Assembly (NCBI GenBank): GCA_046046245.1
Contig: JBJOKE010000029.1
Location: forward strand, 1 to 64,000
Direction: 5' to 3'
Length of the DNA stretch: 64,000 bases
Source of the DNA: UBA4615 sp046046245
GTDB lineage: Bacteria > Pseudomonadota > Gammaproteobacteria > Burkholderiales > Burkholderiaceae_E
Each line of letters starts with the position of its first letter. The stretch's first letter is position 1. Under the pieces are notes generated by a model. It was not told where the DNA came from. It was given only the letters and a program-made list of their open reading frames with translations, and made no database searches. Shown here one piece after another: positions 16,179 through 26,238 of the stretch. A program made the translations under genes and the position numbers.

Positions 16179-17135
16179 GTGTTGATCGAGACGGCGGACT
16201 CCGGGGCTCACCGGTCGGTGATGCCGGACGCGTGCGTCGACGGGCTGGCGATCCGGTCCGACGGCGTCTACGTGGACGGCACCTTCGGGCGGGGCGGCCA
16301 TTCGGCGCGGATCCTGGCGAAGCTGGGGGCGGCCGGACGATTGCTGGCGATCGATCGGGACCCGGAGGCGGTCGCGGTCGGGCGGGGGTGGAGGGATGGT
16401 CGGTTCTCGATCGCGCACGCGCGCTTCTCCGAGCTCGGAGCGGTGCTCGACGCGGCCGGCATCGATCGCGTCGACGGGGTCCTGCTCGACCTCGGCGTGT
16501 CCTCTCCCCAGCTCGACGACCCCGCGCGCGGATTCAGCTTCCGCGCAGACGGTCCCCTGGACATGCGGATGGACCCCACCCAGGGGGCGTCCGCGAGGCA
16601 GTGGCTGGTGCAGGCGTCCGAACGCGACATCGCGAACGTGCTGAGGGACTATGGGGAAGAACGGTTTGCTGTTCCGATTGCAAAGGCGATTGCTGCTCGC
16701 TGCAGGGACGCCGGCGACACCGCGCTGCGCAGCACCGGGGAGCTTGCCGCTCTCGTGGCGGGCGTCGTCCGCAGCCGCCAGAAGAGGCCGGAGGTGGGCA
16801 AGGACCCGGCCACACGCACCTTTCAGGCTCTACGGCTTCTCGTCAATCAAGAGCTTGAGGAGCTCGCGCTCGTCCTCGATCGCGTCGTCGGCCGACTGAG
16901 CGTCGGCGGGCGGCTCGTCGTCCTCAGCTTCCACTCACTCGAAGATCGGATGGTCAAGCAGTTCGTCGCGCGCGAGTCCGGCCGCCTGGCCCGCCGCGAC
17001 CCCGTCACGGGCGCGCCGGTGCACGACACCCCGCCCCGTCTGCGGTCGATCGGCCGCTGGCTGCCGGACGATGCCGAGGTCGCGTCGAATCCGCGCTCGC
17101 GCTCGGCGGTGCTGCGCGTGGCCGAGAGGATCTGA
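16179..17135 (+). CDS. rsmH: 16S rRNA m4C1402 methyltransferase RsmH
   Basis: SAM-dependent enzyme that N4-methylates C1402 in the decoding centre of 16S rRNA; 318 residues. The SAM-binding motif [14 protein letters not shown] lies near residue 30. Further conserved blocks are [42 protein letters not shown] and [13 protein letters not shown], closing with [14 protein letters not shown]. Start is GTG 16179, 4 nt after mraZ; the next codon, TTG 16182, is also possible. Second gene of the dcw operon. Confidence 0.96.
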   Translation: MLIETADSGAHRSVMPDACVDGLAIRSDGVYVDGTFGRGGHSARILAKLGAAGRLLAIDRDPEAVAVGRGWRDGRFSIAHARFSELGAVLDAAGIDRVDGVLLDLGVSSPQLDDPARGFSFRADGPLDMRMDPTQGASARQWLVQASERDIANVLRDYGEERFAVPIAKAIAARCRDAGDTALRSTGELAALVAGVVRSRQKRPEVGKDPATRTFQALRLLVNQELEELALVLDRVVGRLSVGGRLVVLSFHSLEDRMVKQFVARESGRLARRDPVTGAPVHDTPPRLRSIGRWLPDDAEVASNPRSRSAVLRVAERI

Positions 17136-17140
17136 GCTCG

Positions 17141-17533
17141 ATGTCCAAGGTCAACGCGGTCCTGATCGCGGTCCTGATGACCTGCGCGCTGCTGCTGGTC
17201 ACCTCGCAGCACCGTGCCCGCAAGGCGTTCATCGAGCTCGAGCGCGCGCAGGCGATGGCGCGCAAGCACGAGGTCGAGTGGAACCAGCTGCAGCTCGAGC
17301 AGACGCAGCTCGCCAAGCACTCCCGGATCGACGCGGTCGCGCGGCGCGAGCTGAAGATGCAGCCGGTCACGCCCGAGCGCACGCTGTACGTGAACGCGCC
17401 CGCCGGCGTCCACGGCGCCGCCGCGGCGCAGGCCCCCGGTAGCGGCGCGTCGGGTGCCGGCGCCGCGTCGGGCACGTCGGTCGCCCCGCTGCCCGCCCAC
17501 CCCCAGGTGGCGGTCGTCCGGGGGGTGCGCTGA
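17141..17533 (+). CDS. ftsL: cell division protein FtsL
   Basis: Bitopic division protein of 130 residues that pairs with FtsB and FtsQ to activate FtsWI. One membrane segment near residues 5-22 (AVLIAVLMTCALLLVTSQH) is followed by a coiled coil with heptad leucines (ELERAQAMARKHEVEWNQLQLEQTQLAKHSRID). The final 40 residues are a Gly/Ala/Ser-rich tail not found in short FtsL proteins, so the protein is somewhat longer than usual. Position between rsmH and ftsI is diagnostic. Its stop shares one base with the ftsI ATG (TGATG). Confidence 0.93.
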   Translation: MSKVNAVLIAVLMTCALLLVTSQHRARKAFIELERAQAMARKHEVEWNQLQLEQTQLAKHSRIDAVARRELKMQPVTPERTLYVNAPAGVHGAAAAQAPGSGASGAGAASGTSVAPLPAHPQVAVVRGVR

Positions 17534-19266
17534 TGGGGCGTCCGGTCAAGCTCGGGCGCAACGCGCTGCTCGCGCCCAAGCTGCACGCCTGGCGCTCGCG
17601 CTTCATGCTCGGCCTGGTCGCGTTCGCGTTCCTCGCGCTCGGCGCGCGCGCGTTCTGGCTGCAGGCGCTGTCGAACGACTTCCTGCAGAGGCAGGGCGCG
17701 GTCCGCTACGAGCGCACGCTCGAGATCCCGGCCGACCGCGGCAAGATCGTCGACCGGACCGGTGTCGTGCTCGCCTCGAGCCTGCCCGCCAAGGCCGTCT
17801 GGGCCGATCCGGACGACGTCCAGGCCACCGCGGCGCAGAAGGCCCAGCTCGCGAAGCTGCTCGGGCTCGATCCGAAGGAGCTCGAGCGCAGGCTCGTCGA
17901 GGGCAAGAACTACGTCTACCTCAAGCGCCAGGTCGACGCCGACGTCGCGGAGAAGGTCGAGAAGCTGAGGATCCCCGGCGTGCACCTGCGCGCGGAGAAC
18001 AAGCGGCACTACCCCGAGGGCGAGACGGTCGCGCACCTGGTCGGCTTCACCAACGTCGAGGACGTGGGCCAGGAGGGCTTCGAGCTGTCGCAGCAGCAGC
18101 GGCTCGCCGGGCGTCCGGGCAGCCGGCGCGTCATCAAGGACAACCTCGGGCGGGTGATCGAGCAGAAGATGGGCTCGGGCACCGAGCCGCAGGACGGCGA
18201 CGACCTCGCGCTGTCGGTCGACACCCGGATCCAGTTCCTCGCGTTCAACGCGCTGCGCGACGCGATGCGCGAGCACCGTGCGAAGGCCGCGGCGGCGATC
18301 GTCGTCGACGTGCGTTCGGGCGAGATCCTGGCGATGGTCAACCTGCCGTCATACGACCCGAACAATCGCGCGGGCCTGACCGGTGGTCAGCTGCGCAACC
18401 GCGCGATCACCGACACCTTCGAGCCCGGCTCGACCATGAAGCCGTTCTCGGTCGCGATGGCGCTCGAGACCGGCAAGGTCAGGCCGACGACGATGATCGA
18501 CACCTCGCCGGGCAAGCTGACGATCGGCACGGCGACCATCGGCGACGCGCACCGCTACGGGCTGCTGACGGTCGAGCAGGTGCTGCAGAAGTCGTCGAAC
18601 GTCGGCACGGTGAAGATGGCGCTGCAGCTGCCGCCGCAGAAGATGTGGGAGGGGCTGACCTCGCTCGGATTCGGCCAGCCGCCGCACATCGGCTTCCCCG
18701 GCGCGGTCGCCGGGCGCGTGCGGCCGCACAAGAACTGGAAGCCGATCGAGCAGGCGACGATGTCCTACGGCCACGGCCTGTCGGTGTCGCTGCTGCAGAT
18801 GGCCCGCGCCTACACGGTCTTCGCGCGCGACGGCGAGCTGATCCCGCTCACCATGCTGCGCAGCGACGCGCCGGCGGTCGGCGTGCAGGTGTTCCGGCCC
18901 GAGACCGCGCAGCAGGTGCGCAGGATGCTCGAGATGGCCGCCGGCCCGCAGGGGACGGCACCCGCCGCGCAGATCCAGGGCTACCGCGTGGGCGGCAAGA
19001 CCGGCACCGCGCACAAGAACGAGAACGGCGTCTACCAGAACAAGTACGTCGCGTCCTTCGTCGGCCTCGCGCCGATGTCGAACCCGCGCGTGGTGGTCGC
19101 CGTCATGGTCGACGAGCCGTCGGCCGGCAAGTACTACGGCGGACTGGTCGCCGCACCGGTCTTCTCGCGGATCACCGGCGAGACGCTGCGCGCGCTGCGC
19201 GTGCAGCCCGACGCGCCGTACAGCACGGTGATCGTGCCGGCCGACCCGGTGAAGGAGAGCCTGTGA
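17533..19266 (+). CDS. ftsI: septal peptidoglycan transpeptidase FtsI (PBP3)
   Basis: Class B penicillin-binding protein of 577 residues that cross-links septal peptidoglycan in complex with FtsW. A single N-terminal anchor near residues 18-38 precedes the non-catalytic domain with ADRGKIVDRTGVVLA. The transpeptidase active-site serine is S300 in PGSTMKPF, the SxN motif is in KSSNVGTVKMA, and the KTG motif is K489 in VGGKTGTAHK. Length matches E. coli PBP3. It overlaps ftsL by one base and murE by four. Confidence 0.97.
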   Translation: MGRPVKLGRNALLAPKLHAWRSRFMLGLVAFAFLALGARAFWLQALSNDFLQRQGAVRYERTLEIPADRGKIVDRTGVVLASSLPAKAVWADPDDVQATAAQKAQLAKLLGLDPKELERRLVEGKNYVYLKRQVDADVAEKVEKLRIPGVHLRAENKRHYPEGETVAHLVGFTNVEDVGQEGFELSQQQRLAGRPGSRRVIKDNLGRVIEQKMGSGTEPQDGDDLALSVDTRIQFLAFNALRDAMREHRAKAAAAIVVDVRSGEILAMVNLPSYDPNNRAGLTGGQLRNRAITDTFEPGSTMKPFSVAMALETGKVRPTTMIDTSPGKLTIGTATIGDAHRYGLLTVEQVLQKSSNVGTVKMALQLPPQKMWEGLTSLGFGQPPHIGFPGAVAGRVRPHKNWKPIEQATMSYGHGLSVSLLQMARAYTVFARDGELIPLTMLRSDAPAVGVQVFRPETAQQVRRMLEMAAGPQGTAPAAQIQGYRVGGKTGTAHKNENGVYQNKYVASFVGLAPMSNPRVVVAVMVDEPSAGKYYGGLVAAPVFSRITGETLRALRVQPDAPYSTVIVPADPVKESL

Positions 19267-20855
19267 CCGCGGTGCGCGAGACCGCCGTCGAGCTGGCCGG
19301 CTGGCTGCGCGGGCTGCTGCCCGCGGGCGCGGCCCTGGTCGCCGACAGCCGTGCGGTGTCGCCGGGCGACGCGTTCTTCGCGTACCCCGGCGAGCGCGAC
19401 GACGGACGCCGCTTCGTCGCGCAGGCGCTCGCGCGCGGCGCGGCCGCGGTCGTGGCCGAGGCCGCGGCCGGCGGCGCGGCGCTCGATGCCGGCGCCGTGC
19501 CGCTGCGCACCGTCGACGGCCTCAAGCGGCTCGCCGGCCCGATCGCCGACGCCTATCACGGAGCGCCGACCGCGCGGATGGACGTGGTCGCGGTCACCGG
19601 CACCAACGGCAAGACCAGCTGCAGCCAGTGGATCGCGCAGGGGCTGCATGCCGAGGGTCGCCGGGCGGCGGTGGTCGGCACGATCGGCGCCGGTCCGCTC
19701 GGCGACGACGGCCTGCCCGTGCTCGACGACGTCGGCCTCACCACGCCGGACGCGCTGTCGATGCAGGCGCTGTTCGCGCGCTTCGCGCGCGCGGACGTCG
19801 CCGCGGTGGCGATCGAGGCCTCGTCGATCGGGCTGCACCAGCACCGGCTCGACGGCACGCGGATCGCGGTGGCCGTCTACACGAACCTGACCCGCGACCA
19901 CCTCGACTACCACGGCACGATGCAGGCCTACGCCGACGCGAAGTCGCGGCTGTTCGGCTGGCCGGGGCTGCGCGCGGTGGTGGTCAACCTCGACGACCCG
20001 TGGCACGCGGCGATGCTCGCCACGGCGGCGCCCGGCGTGCAGCGGGTCGGCTACCGGATCGCGGACACGGACGTCGCGCGCTCGGACACCGGTGGGGCGC
20101 GCGCCGGCCGTCTCGCCGAGGCCGAGACCGAGACCGAGACCGACCGGAGACTGGTCGCGACCTCGGTCGAGCCGACCGCGCGCGGCATGCGGATCGCCAT
20201 CGACGGCGACTGGGGCGCGGCGAGCGTCGAGACGCCGCTGCTCGGCCGCTTCAACGCGGCGAACCTGCTCGCAGTGGCGGGTGCCTGGCTGGCGCTCGGC
20301 CTGCCCTTCGACGCGGCGATCGCGCGCCTGGCCGCGCTGCGCCCGGTGCCGGGGCGGCTGCAGGCGGTGGCCGCGCCCGGCGGCCGCGCCGCGCCGCTCG
20401 CGGTGGTCGACTACGCCCACACGCCGGACGCGCTCGACAACGCGCTGGCCGCGCTGCGACCGGTCGCGGCGGCGCGCGGTGGCCGGCTCTGGTGCGTGTT
20501 CGGCGCCGGCGGCGACCGCGATCCGGGCAAGCGGCCGCTGATGGCCGAGGCCGCCGAGCGCGGCGCCGACCGGGTCGTGCTGACCAGCGACAACCCGCGC
20601 TCGGAGCCGCCCGAGGCGATCCTCGACGCGGTGCAGGCCGGACTCTCGGGCGCACCCGCGCTGCGCGACGCCGATCGCGCGCGCGCGATCGCCGAGACGC
20701 TCGCGCACGCGGCCGACGCCGACGTCGTGCTGATCGCCGGCAAGGGGCACGAGCCCTACCAGGAGATCGCCGGGGTCCGCCATCCGTTCCTCGACGCCGA
20801 GCACGCCGCGCGCGCGCTCGAGCGTCGTCCGCGCACGGAGGCCGCCGGTGCTTGA
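19263..20855 (+). CDS. murE: UDP-MurNAc-tripeptide synthetase MurE, meso-DAP type
   Basis: Adds the third stem-peptide residue to UDP-MurNAc-L-Ala-D-Glu using ATP; cytoplasmic, 530 residues. The ATP loop is TGTNGKTS near residue 113. The substrate-specificity motif DNPR is at 443-446, which marks meso-diaminopimelate as the added amino acid rather than lysine. A short Glu-Thr repeat (ETETET), coded by GAGACC copies near 20118, is a local low-complexity insert. Start is GTG 19263, overlapping the ftsI stop as GTGA; the frame is open far upstream inside ftsI, but the coupling and protein length fix this start. Confidence 0.95.
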   Translation: MTAVRETAVELAGWLRGLLPAGAALVADSRAVSPGDAFFAYPGERDDGRRFVAQALARGAAAVVAEAAAGGAALDAGAVPLRTVDGLKRLAGPIADAYHGAPTARMDVVAVTGTNGKTSCSQWIAQGLHAEGRRAAVVGTIGAGPLGDDGLPVLDDVGLTTPDALSMQALFARFARADVAAVAIEASSIGLHQHRLDGTRIAVAVYTNLTRDHLDYHGTMQAYADAKSRLFGWPGLRAVVVNLDDPWHAAMLATAAPGVQRVGYRIADTDVARSDTGGARAGRLAEAETETETDRRLVATSVEPTARGMRIAIDGDWGAASVETPLLGRFNAANLLAVAGAWLALGLPFDAAIARLAALRPVPGRLQAVAAPGGRAAPLAVVDYAHTPDALDNALAALRPVAAARGGRLWCVFGAGGDRDPGKRPLMAEAAERGADRVVLTSDNPRSEPPEAILDAVQAGLSGAPALRDADRARAIAETLAHAADADVVLIAGKGHEPYQEIAGVRHPFLDAEHAARALERRPRTEAAGA

Positions 20856-22233
20856 GCTGCGCGAGGCCTTCGGGATGCTGTCGTCGGGGCGGCTGGTGGT
20901 CGCCGATCCGGGCGACCCCCAGCCCGTGCTCGCGGGGGTGTCGACCGACACCCGGTCGGTGAGGCCCGGCGAGCTCTTCGTCGCGCTGCGCGGCGAGGCG
21001 CACGATGCGCACGACTACCTCGACCGCGCGATCGCCGCGGGCGCCGGCGCGGTGATGATCGAGCGCTGGACCGCCGGCTGCCGCGCGCCGGCGCTCTGGG
21101 TCCGCGACACCCGCCGCGCGCTCGGCGAGCTCGCCGCGGGCTGGCGGCGCCGCTTCGAGCTGCCGTCGATCGCGGTCACCGGCAGCAACGGCAAGACGAC
21201 GGTCAAGGAGATGATCGCCGCGATCCTCGCCGCCTGGGTCGGCGAGGACGCGCGGCTGGCCACCCGCGGCAACCTGAACAACGACGTCGGCGTGCCGCTG
21301 ACGGTGCTGCGGCTGCGCGCATCGCACCGCGCGGCGGTCTTCGAGCTGGGGATGAACCAGCCGGGGGAGATCGCCTGGCTCGCTTCGATCGCGCAGGCGG
21401 GCGTCGCGCTCGTCAACAACGCGCAGCGCGAGCACCAGGAGTTCCTCGGTACCGTCGAGGCCACCGCCCACGAGAACGGCGCCGCGATCGCCGCGCTGCC
21501 GTCCGATGGCGTCGCGGTGTTCCCGGGCGACGACGACGTGCACGGTCCGATCTGGGCCCGGCTCGCCGCGGGCCGGCGCACCCTGACCTTCGGCACGACC
21601 GGCGCCTGCGCGGTGCGCGCCCCGGCCGAGGCGAGGCCCGAGGGCTTCCCGATGACGATCGACGGCGCGCCGCTCGCGGTCTCGATCGCGATCGACGGCG
21701 CGCACAACGTCCGCAATGCGCTCGCCGCGGCCGCCTGCTGCCACGCCCTCGGCGTCCCGCCGGCGACGATCGCCGCGGGGCTCGCCGCGTTCCGGCCGGC
21801 CGCCGGCCGCCTGCGGCGCATGTCGGCGACGACCGGTGCCGCGCTGATCGACGACAGCTACAACGCCAACCCGGACTCGGTGCGCGCGGCGATCGACGTG
21901 CTCGCGTCGCACCCGTCGCCGCGGATCCTGGTGCTCGGCGACATGGCCGAGGTGGGCGAGCAGGGCCCGCGCTTCCACGTCGAGGTCGGCGGGTACGCGA
22001 AGGCGCGCGGCGTCGATCGGCTGCTCGCCTTCGGCCCGGCGAGCGCGGCGACCGCGACGGCATTCGGCGAGGGCGCCGAACACCTGGCGACGATCGAGGA
22101 CGCCTGCTGGCGCGCGACGAAGCTCGCGTCGGCCGGGGCGACCGTGCTGGTCAAGGGCAGCCGGTCGATGCGGATGGAGCGGGTGGTGCGGGCGCTCGCC
22201 GGCGCGGCCGAGGGCGACGGAGGGCACCCCTGA
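20848..22233 (+). CDS. murF: UDP-MurNAc-tripeptide D-Ala-D-Ala ligase MurF
   Basis: Attaches D-alanyl-D-alanine to the UDP-MurNAc-tripeptide, completing the pentapeptide; 461 residues. The N-terminal UDP-binding part has [16 protein letters not shown], the ATP loop is [12 protein letters not shown] near residue 111, and [23 protein letters not shown] and [11 protein letters not shown] are all typical. Start is GTG 20848, overlapping murE by 8 nt. Its stop shares a base with the mraY ATG (TGATG). Confidence 0.96.
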   Translation: MLELREAFGMLSSGRLVVADPGDPQPVLAGVSTDTRSVRPGELFVALRGEAHDAHDYLDRAIAAGAGAVMIERWTAGCRAPALWVRDTRRALGELAAGWRRRFELPSIAVTGSNGKTTVKEMIAAILAAWVGEDARLATRGNLNNDVGVPLTVLRLRASHRAAVFELGMNQPGEIAWLASIAQAGVALVNNAQREHQEFLGTVEATAHENGAAIAALPSDGVAVFPGDDDVHGPIWARLAAGRRTLTFGTTGACAVRAPAEARPEGFPMTIDGAPLAVSIAIDGAHNVRNALAAAACCHALGVPPATIAAGLAAFRPAAGRLRRMSATTGAALIDDSYNANPDSVRAAIDVLASHPSPRILVLGDMAEVGEQGPRFHVEVGGYAKARGVDRLLAFGPASAATATAFGEGAEHLATIEDACWRATKLASAGATVLVKGSRSMRMERVVRALAGAAEGDGGHP

Positions 22234-23402
22234 TGCTGCTGGAGCTGTCCCAGTGGCTGGCGAAGGACTTCCGGTTCTTCTCGGTCTTCAACTACATCAC
22301 GCTGCGCGCCGTGCTCGCGACGCTGACCGCGCTGCTGATCGGGCTGGCCGCCGGCCCGTGGCTGATCCGCAAGCTCGCGCAGCTGAAGATCGGCCAGGCG
22401 GTCCGCAGCGACGGCCCGCAGACCCACCTGACCAAGTCGGGTACGCCGACGATGGGCGGTGCGCTGATCCTGATCGGCATCGGCACCTCCACACTGCTGT
22501 GGGCCGACCTCGCGAACCGCTTCGTCTGGGCGGTGCTGATCGTCACGCTGGGCTTCGGCGCGATCGGCTGGATCGACGACTACCGCAAGGTCGTGCACAG
22601 GAACCCGAAGGGCATGTCGGCACGCGACAAGTTCTTCTGGCAGTCGCTGATCGGCGGCGTCGCAGCGGTCTACCTCGCGTTCGCGGTGCCGGCCGCGTCG
22701 AACGCCGAGGCGATCCAGCTGGTGGTCGCGTGGTTCGCCTCGGGGTTCGAGATGAGCCTGCCGCCGCGCGCCGACCTGATCGTGCCGTTCTTCAAGACGG
22801 TGTCGTACCCGCTGGGCGTGTTCGGCTTCATCGCACTGACCTACCTCGTGATCGTCGGGACCAGCAACGCGGTCAACCTCACCGACGGCGCCGACGGCCT
22901 CGCGATCCTGCCCTCCGTGCTGGTGGGCTCGGCACTCGGCATCTTCGCCTACGTGGCCGGCAACGCGGTGTTCGCGAAATACCTGCTGATCCCGTACGTG
23001 CCGGGTGCGGGCGAGCTGGTGGTGTTCTGCGGCGCGATCGCCGGCGCGGGCCTCGCGTTCCTCTGGTTCAACGCCTATCCGGCACAGGTCTTCATGGGCG
23101 ACGTGGGCGCGCTGGCGCTCGGCGGCGCGCTCGGCACGGTCGCGGTGATCGTGCGGCAGGAGATCGTGCTGTTCATCATGGGGGGCGTGTTCGTCGCCGA
23201 GACGCTGTCGGTGATGCTGCAGGTCGCCTGGTTCAAGTACACGAAGAAGCGCTACGGCGAGGGTCGGCGCATCTTCAGGATGGCGCCGCTGCACCACCAC
23301 TTCGAGGTGGGCGGCGTCAAGGAGTCCCAGGTCGTCGTCCGGTTCTGGATCGTGACGATGATGCTGGTGCTGTTCGGCCTGTCGTCGCTGAAGCTGCGGT
23401 GA
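22233..23402 (+). CDS. mraY: phospho-MurNAc-pentapeptide transferase MraY
   Basis: Polytopic inner-membrane enzyme that moves phospho-MurNAc-pentapeptide to undecaprenyl phosphate, giving lipid I; 389 residues, about ten membrane helices. Active-site segments are visible: [10 protein letters not shown] near residue 115, the [11 protein letters not shown] loop near 215, and the HHHFE metal-loop motif near 350. KSGTPTMGG near residue 70 is also a family signature. It follows murF with a one-base overlap and is followed by an atypical murD. Confidence 0.97.
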   Translation: MLLELSQWLAKDFRFFSVFNYITLRAVLATLTALLIGLAAGPWLIRKLAQLKIGQAVRSDGPQTHLTKSGTPTMGGALILIGIGTSTLLWADLANRFVWAVLIVTLGFGAIGWIDDYRKVVHRNPKGMSARDKFFWQSLIGGVAAVYLAFAVPAASNAEAIQLVVAWFASGFEMSLPPRADLIVPFFKTVSYPLGVFGFIALTYLVIVGTSNAVNLTDGADGLAILPSVLVGSALGIFAYVAGNAVFAKYLLIPYVPGAGELVVFCGAIAGAGLAFLWFNAYPAQVFMGDVGALALGGALGTVAVIVRQEIVLFIMGGVFVAETLSVMLQVAWFKYTKKRYGEGRRIFRMAPLHHHFEVGGVKESQVVVRFWIVTMMLVLFGLSSLKLR

Positions 23403-25042
23403 GCGCGATGAACGGGTCGACGCCGCCGCAGGACGAGCCGATGGCGCACGGGGTGCCGTCCGCCACCGACGTGCCCGACCCGGTCGAGGCCGCCGAGGCC
23501 GCGGCGGCCGCGGCGGCGGCCGCGGAGCGCGCGGCCCGCGAGGCGCCGCCGCAGCTCGACGCGCTGCGCGCCGCCTGCCCCGAAGTCCGCTTCGAGGGCG
23601 GCCGGCTCGACGCATCGCTGCTCGAGGGCATCGACCTCGTCGGCTGGAGCCAGGGGCTGTCGCCGGTCGTCGGTGCGGCCGCGCCGCTGCATGCGGCCGC
23701 CCGCGAGGCCGGCCTGCCGGTCTGGGGCGAGCTGGAGTTCTTCGCGCGCGAGCACGCGGTGCTGCGCGCAGGCGGCCACGAGGACCGCGTGATCGCGGTC
23801 ACCGGCACCAACGGCAAGACCACGACGACCCGGCTGGTCGGCCACCTGTGCCGGCAGGCGGGCCGCCGCGTCGCGGTCTGCGGCAACATCAGCCCGGCGC
23901 TGCTCGACGCGCTGCGCGAGGCGCTCGAGCACGGCGACCTGCCGCAGGTCTGGGCGATCGAGCTGGCGAGCTACCAGCTCTGGCTGTCCGAGAGCTTCGC
24001 GGCCGACGCGGCCACGGTCCTGAACCTCACGCAGGATCACCTCGACTGGCACGGGACGATGGCCGACTACCTCGCGGCCAAGCAGCGGATCTACGCGCCG
24101 GGCACGGTCTGCGTCTTCAACCGCGACGATCCGCTGACGGTGCCGGGCGCGACGCTGCCCGCCGATCCGGCCGACGCCGCCGAGGTCGAGGCCGGGCCCG
24201 CCGAGGACGCGTCGCTGTCGAAGGCCGAGCGGCTCGCCGTGCGTCGCGCGGCCGCCCGCGAGGCGAAGGCCACCGCCGAGGCGAAGGCCGCGCTCGAGGC
24301 CGCGCGGGTCAGCGTGTCCTTCGGCCTGGACGCGCCGGCGCCGGCGCCGGCCTTCGGCATCGTTCGAGACGGCGGCCTCGCCTGGCTCGCCGAGGCGCTG
24401 CCCGACGAGGACGCGCTCCCGACCGGCCGCCGCCGCCGCGAGCCGGTGCCGTTCCGCGTGCAGAAGCTGATGCCGGCCGACGCGCTGCGGATCCGCGGCG
24501 CGCACAACCACGCCAACGCGCTCGCCGCGCTCGCGCTCGCGCGCGCCGCGGGCGTGCCGATGGCCGCGATGCTGCACGCGCTGCGCGGCTTCGAAGGCGA
24601 ACCGCACCGCTGCGAGCTGGTCTCGGTGATCCGCGACATCGAGTGGTACGACGACAGCAAGGGCACGAACGTCGGCGCCACCGTGGCCGCGCTGACCGGC
24701 CTGGGCAAGCCCTGCGTCGTGATCCTCGGCGGGGAGGGCAAGGGGCAGGACTTCGCGCCGCTCGCGCCGGCGGTCGCCGCGCATGCGGCCGCGGTGATGC
24801 TGATCGGTCGCGACGCACCGGCGATCCGCACGGCGCTCGCCGACACCGGCGTGCCGCTGCACGACTGCGCGACGCTCGAGGAGGCGGTGGCCGAGGCCGC
24901 GCGCGTGGTCCGGCCCGGCCAGGCGGTGCTGCTGTCGCCGGCCTGCGCGAGCTTCGACATGTTCCGCAACTACGGCCACCGCGCGCAGGTCTTCGTCGAG
25001 GCCGTCCGCCGCATCGCCGAGGAGGACGGACAGCCGTGCTGA
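23399..25042 (+). CDS. murD: UDP-MurNAc-L-Ala D-glutamate ligase MurD, atypical N-terminus
   Basis: Adds D-glutamate to UDP-MurNAc-L-alanine. The ATP loop [10 protein letters not shown] near residue 136, the [13 protein letters not shown] block, [23 protein letters not shown] and [10 protein letters not shown] are all present, so family identity is secure. The beginning is unusual: the first Rossmann unit (the GLGxSG-type UDP-binding loop, normally residues 1-35) is absent, and an alanine-rich leader of about 45 residues joins directly to [17 protein letters not shown]. Other frames in this stretch do not encode the missing part. A charged, alanine-rich insert of about 55 residues also sits before VSVSFGLD. 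Start is GTG 23399 (GTGA overlap with mraY) or ATG 23408. Confidence 0.88.
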   Translation: MSAMNGSTPPQDEPMAHGVPSATDVPDPVEAAEAAAAAAAAAERAAREAPPQLDALRAACPEVRFEGGRLDASLLEGIDLVGWSQGLSPVVGAAAPLHAAAREAGLPVWGELEFFAREHAVLRAGGHEDRVIAVTGTNGKTTTTRLVGHLCRQAGRRVAVCGNISPALLDALREALEHGDLPQVWAIELASYQLWLSESFAADAATVLNLTQDHLDWHGTMADYLAAKQRIYAPGTVCVFNRDDPLTVPGATLPADPADAAEVEAGPAEDASLSKAERLAVRRAAAREAKATAEAKAALEAARVSVSFGLDAPAPAPAFGIVRDGGLAWLAEALPDEDALPTGRRRREPVPFRVQKLMPADALRIRGAHNHANALAALALARAAGVPMAAMLHALRGFEGEPHRCELVSVIRDIEWYDDSKGTNVGATVAALTGLGKPCVVILGGEGKGQDFAPLAPAVAAHAAAVMLIGRDAPAIRTALADTGVPLHDCATLEEAVAEAARVVRPGQAVLLSPACASFDMFRNYGHRAQVFVEAVRRIAEEDGQPC

Positions 25043-26238
25043 GCAGCCTGCGCCTGCCCCGCCCCGGCGTGTTCGGCGCCCGCGCCGCCGCGCCGGCCCC
25101 GGTGCGCGAGTTCGACATGGCGCTGCTGTGGTCGGTCGTCGTGCTGCTGCTGTTCGGGATGGTGATGGTCTATTCGGCGTCGATCGCGCTGCCCGACTCG
25201 GCCCGCTTCGCGTCGCTGCGCACCACCCACCACCTGACCCGCCATGCGTTCGCGCTGCTGGTCGGCTTCGCCGCCGCCCTGTTCGCGTTCGCCATCCCGA
25301 CGCAGCGGTGGCAGAAGGCCGCGCCGCTGCTGTTCGTGGTCGGACTGGTGCTGCTCGCGCTCGTCCTGGTGCCCGGCATCGGCAAGGTGGTGCTCGGCGC
25401 GCGGCGCTGGATCTCGCTCGGCGTGATGAACCTGCAGCCGTCCGAGCTGATGAAGCTGTTCGTGATCCTCTACGGCGCCGACTTCGCCGTCCGCAAGCAG
25501 GACCGGATGCACGAGTTCGGCAAGGGGTTCTTCCCGATGGCGATCGCCGTCGGCGTCGTCGGTGCGCTGCTCCTGCTCGAGCCCGACCTCGGTGCCTTCA
25601 TCGTGATCGCGGCGATCGCGATGGGCCTGCTCTTCCTCGGCGGCGTCAGCGTCAGGCTCTTCGCCGGCCTGACCGCGACGATGGGGCTGCTCTTCGTCTC
25701 GATCATCTGGGCCTCGCCGTGGCGGCGCGAGCGGATCTTCGCCTACCTCGATCCGTTCGACGAGAAGAACGCGCTCGGCAAGGGCTACCAGCTGTCGCAC
25801 TCGCTCATCGCATTCGGTCGCGGCGAGTGGTTCGGCGTCGGGCTCGGCGGCAGCGTGGAGAAGTGGCACTACCTGCCCGAGGCCCATACCGACTTCCTGC
25901 TGGCGGTGATCGGCGAGGAGCTGGGCTTCGTCGGCGTGCTGACCACGCTCGTCATCTTCTTCTGGATCGTGCGGCGCTGCTTCGAGATCGGCCGCCAGGC
26001 GATCGCGCTCGATCGCCACTTCGCCGGCCTGGTCGCGCAGGGCGTGGGGCTGTGGATCGGCGTCCAGGGCTTCATCAACATGGGCGTGAACCTCGGCCTG
26101 CTGCCGACGAAGGGCCTGACGCTGCCGCTGATGAGCTACGGCGGCTCGGCGATCCTGGTCAACTGCCTCGCGATCGCGATCGTGCTGCGCGTCGACTGGG
26201 AGAGCCGGAAGATGATGCGGGGGGGGAAGGTGGCATGA
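25036..26238 (+). CDS. ftsW: septal glycan polymerase FtsW
   Basis: SEDS-family membrane protein of 400 residues that polymerises lipid II at the septum with FtsI. About ten helices are seen. Signature segments are [12 protein letters not shown] in the first helix, [32 protein letters not shown] with the SEDS catalytic-region aspartate, [18 protein letters not shown] and the C-terminal [15 protein letters not shown]. Start is GTG 25036, overlapping murD by 7 nt. It ends with the ATGA overlap to murG. Confidence 0.96.
   Translation: MLSSLRLPRPGVFGARAAAPAPVREFDMALLWSVVVLLLFGMVMVYSASIALPDSARFASLRTTHHLTRHAFALLVGFAAALFAFAIPTQRWQKAAPLLFVVGLVLLALVLVPGIGKVVLGARRWISLGVMNLQPSELMKLFVILYGADFAVRKQDRMHEFGKGFFPMAIAVGVVGALLLLEPDLGAFIVIAAIAMGLLFLGGVSVRLFAGLTATMGLLFVSIIWASPWRRERIFAYLDPFDEKNALGKGYQLSHSLIAFGRGEWFGVGLGGSVEKWHYLPEAHTDFLLAVIGEELGFVGVLTTLVIFFWIVRRCFEIGRQAIALDRHFAGLVAQGVGLWIGVQGFINMGVNLGLLPTKGLTLPLMSYGGSAILVNCLAIAIVLRVDWESRKMMRGGKVA

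Noticed and set aside
20112..20145. GAGACC repeats in murE as a mobile or regulatory repeat
   Set aside because: It is a short in-frame low-complexity stretch coding Glu-Thr pairs inside an otherwise normal MurE; most likely simple slippage.
23252..23560. A frameshift hiding the normal MurD N-terminus
   Set aside because: Reading the other plus frames between mraY and the APPQLDAL segment shows stops or Arg/Gly-rich nonsense and no GxGxSG motif, so a simple frameshift does not explain the loss.
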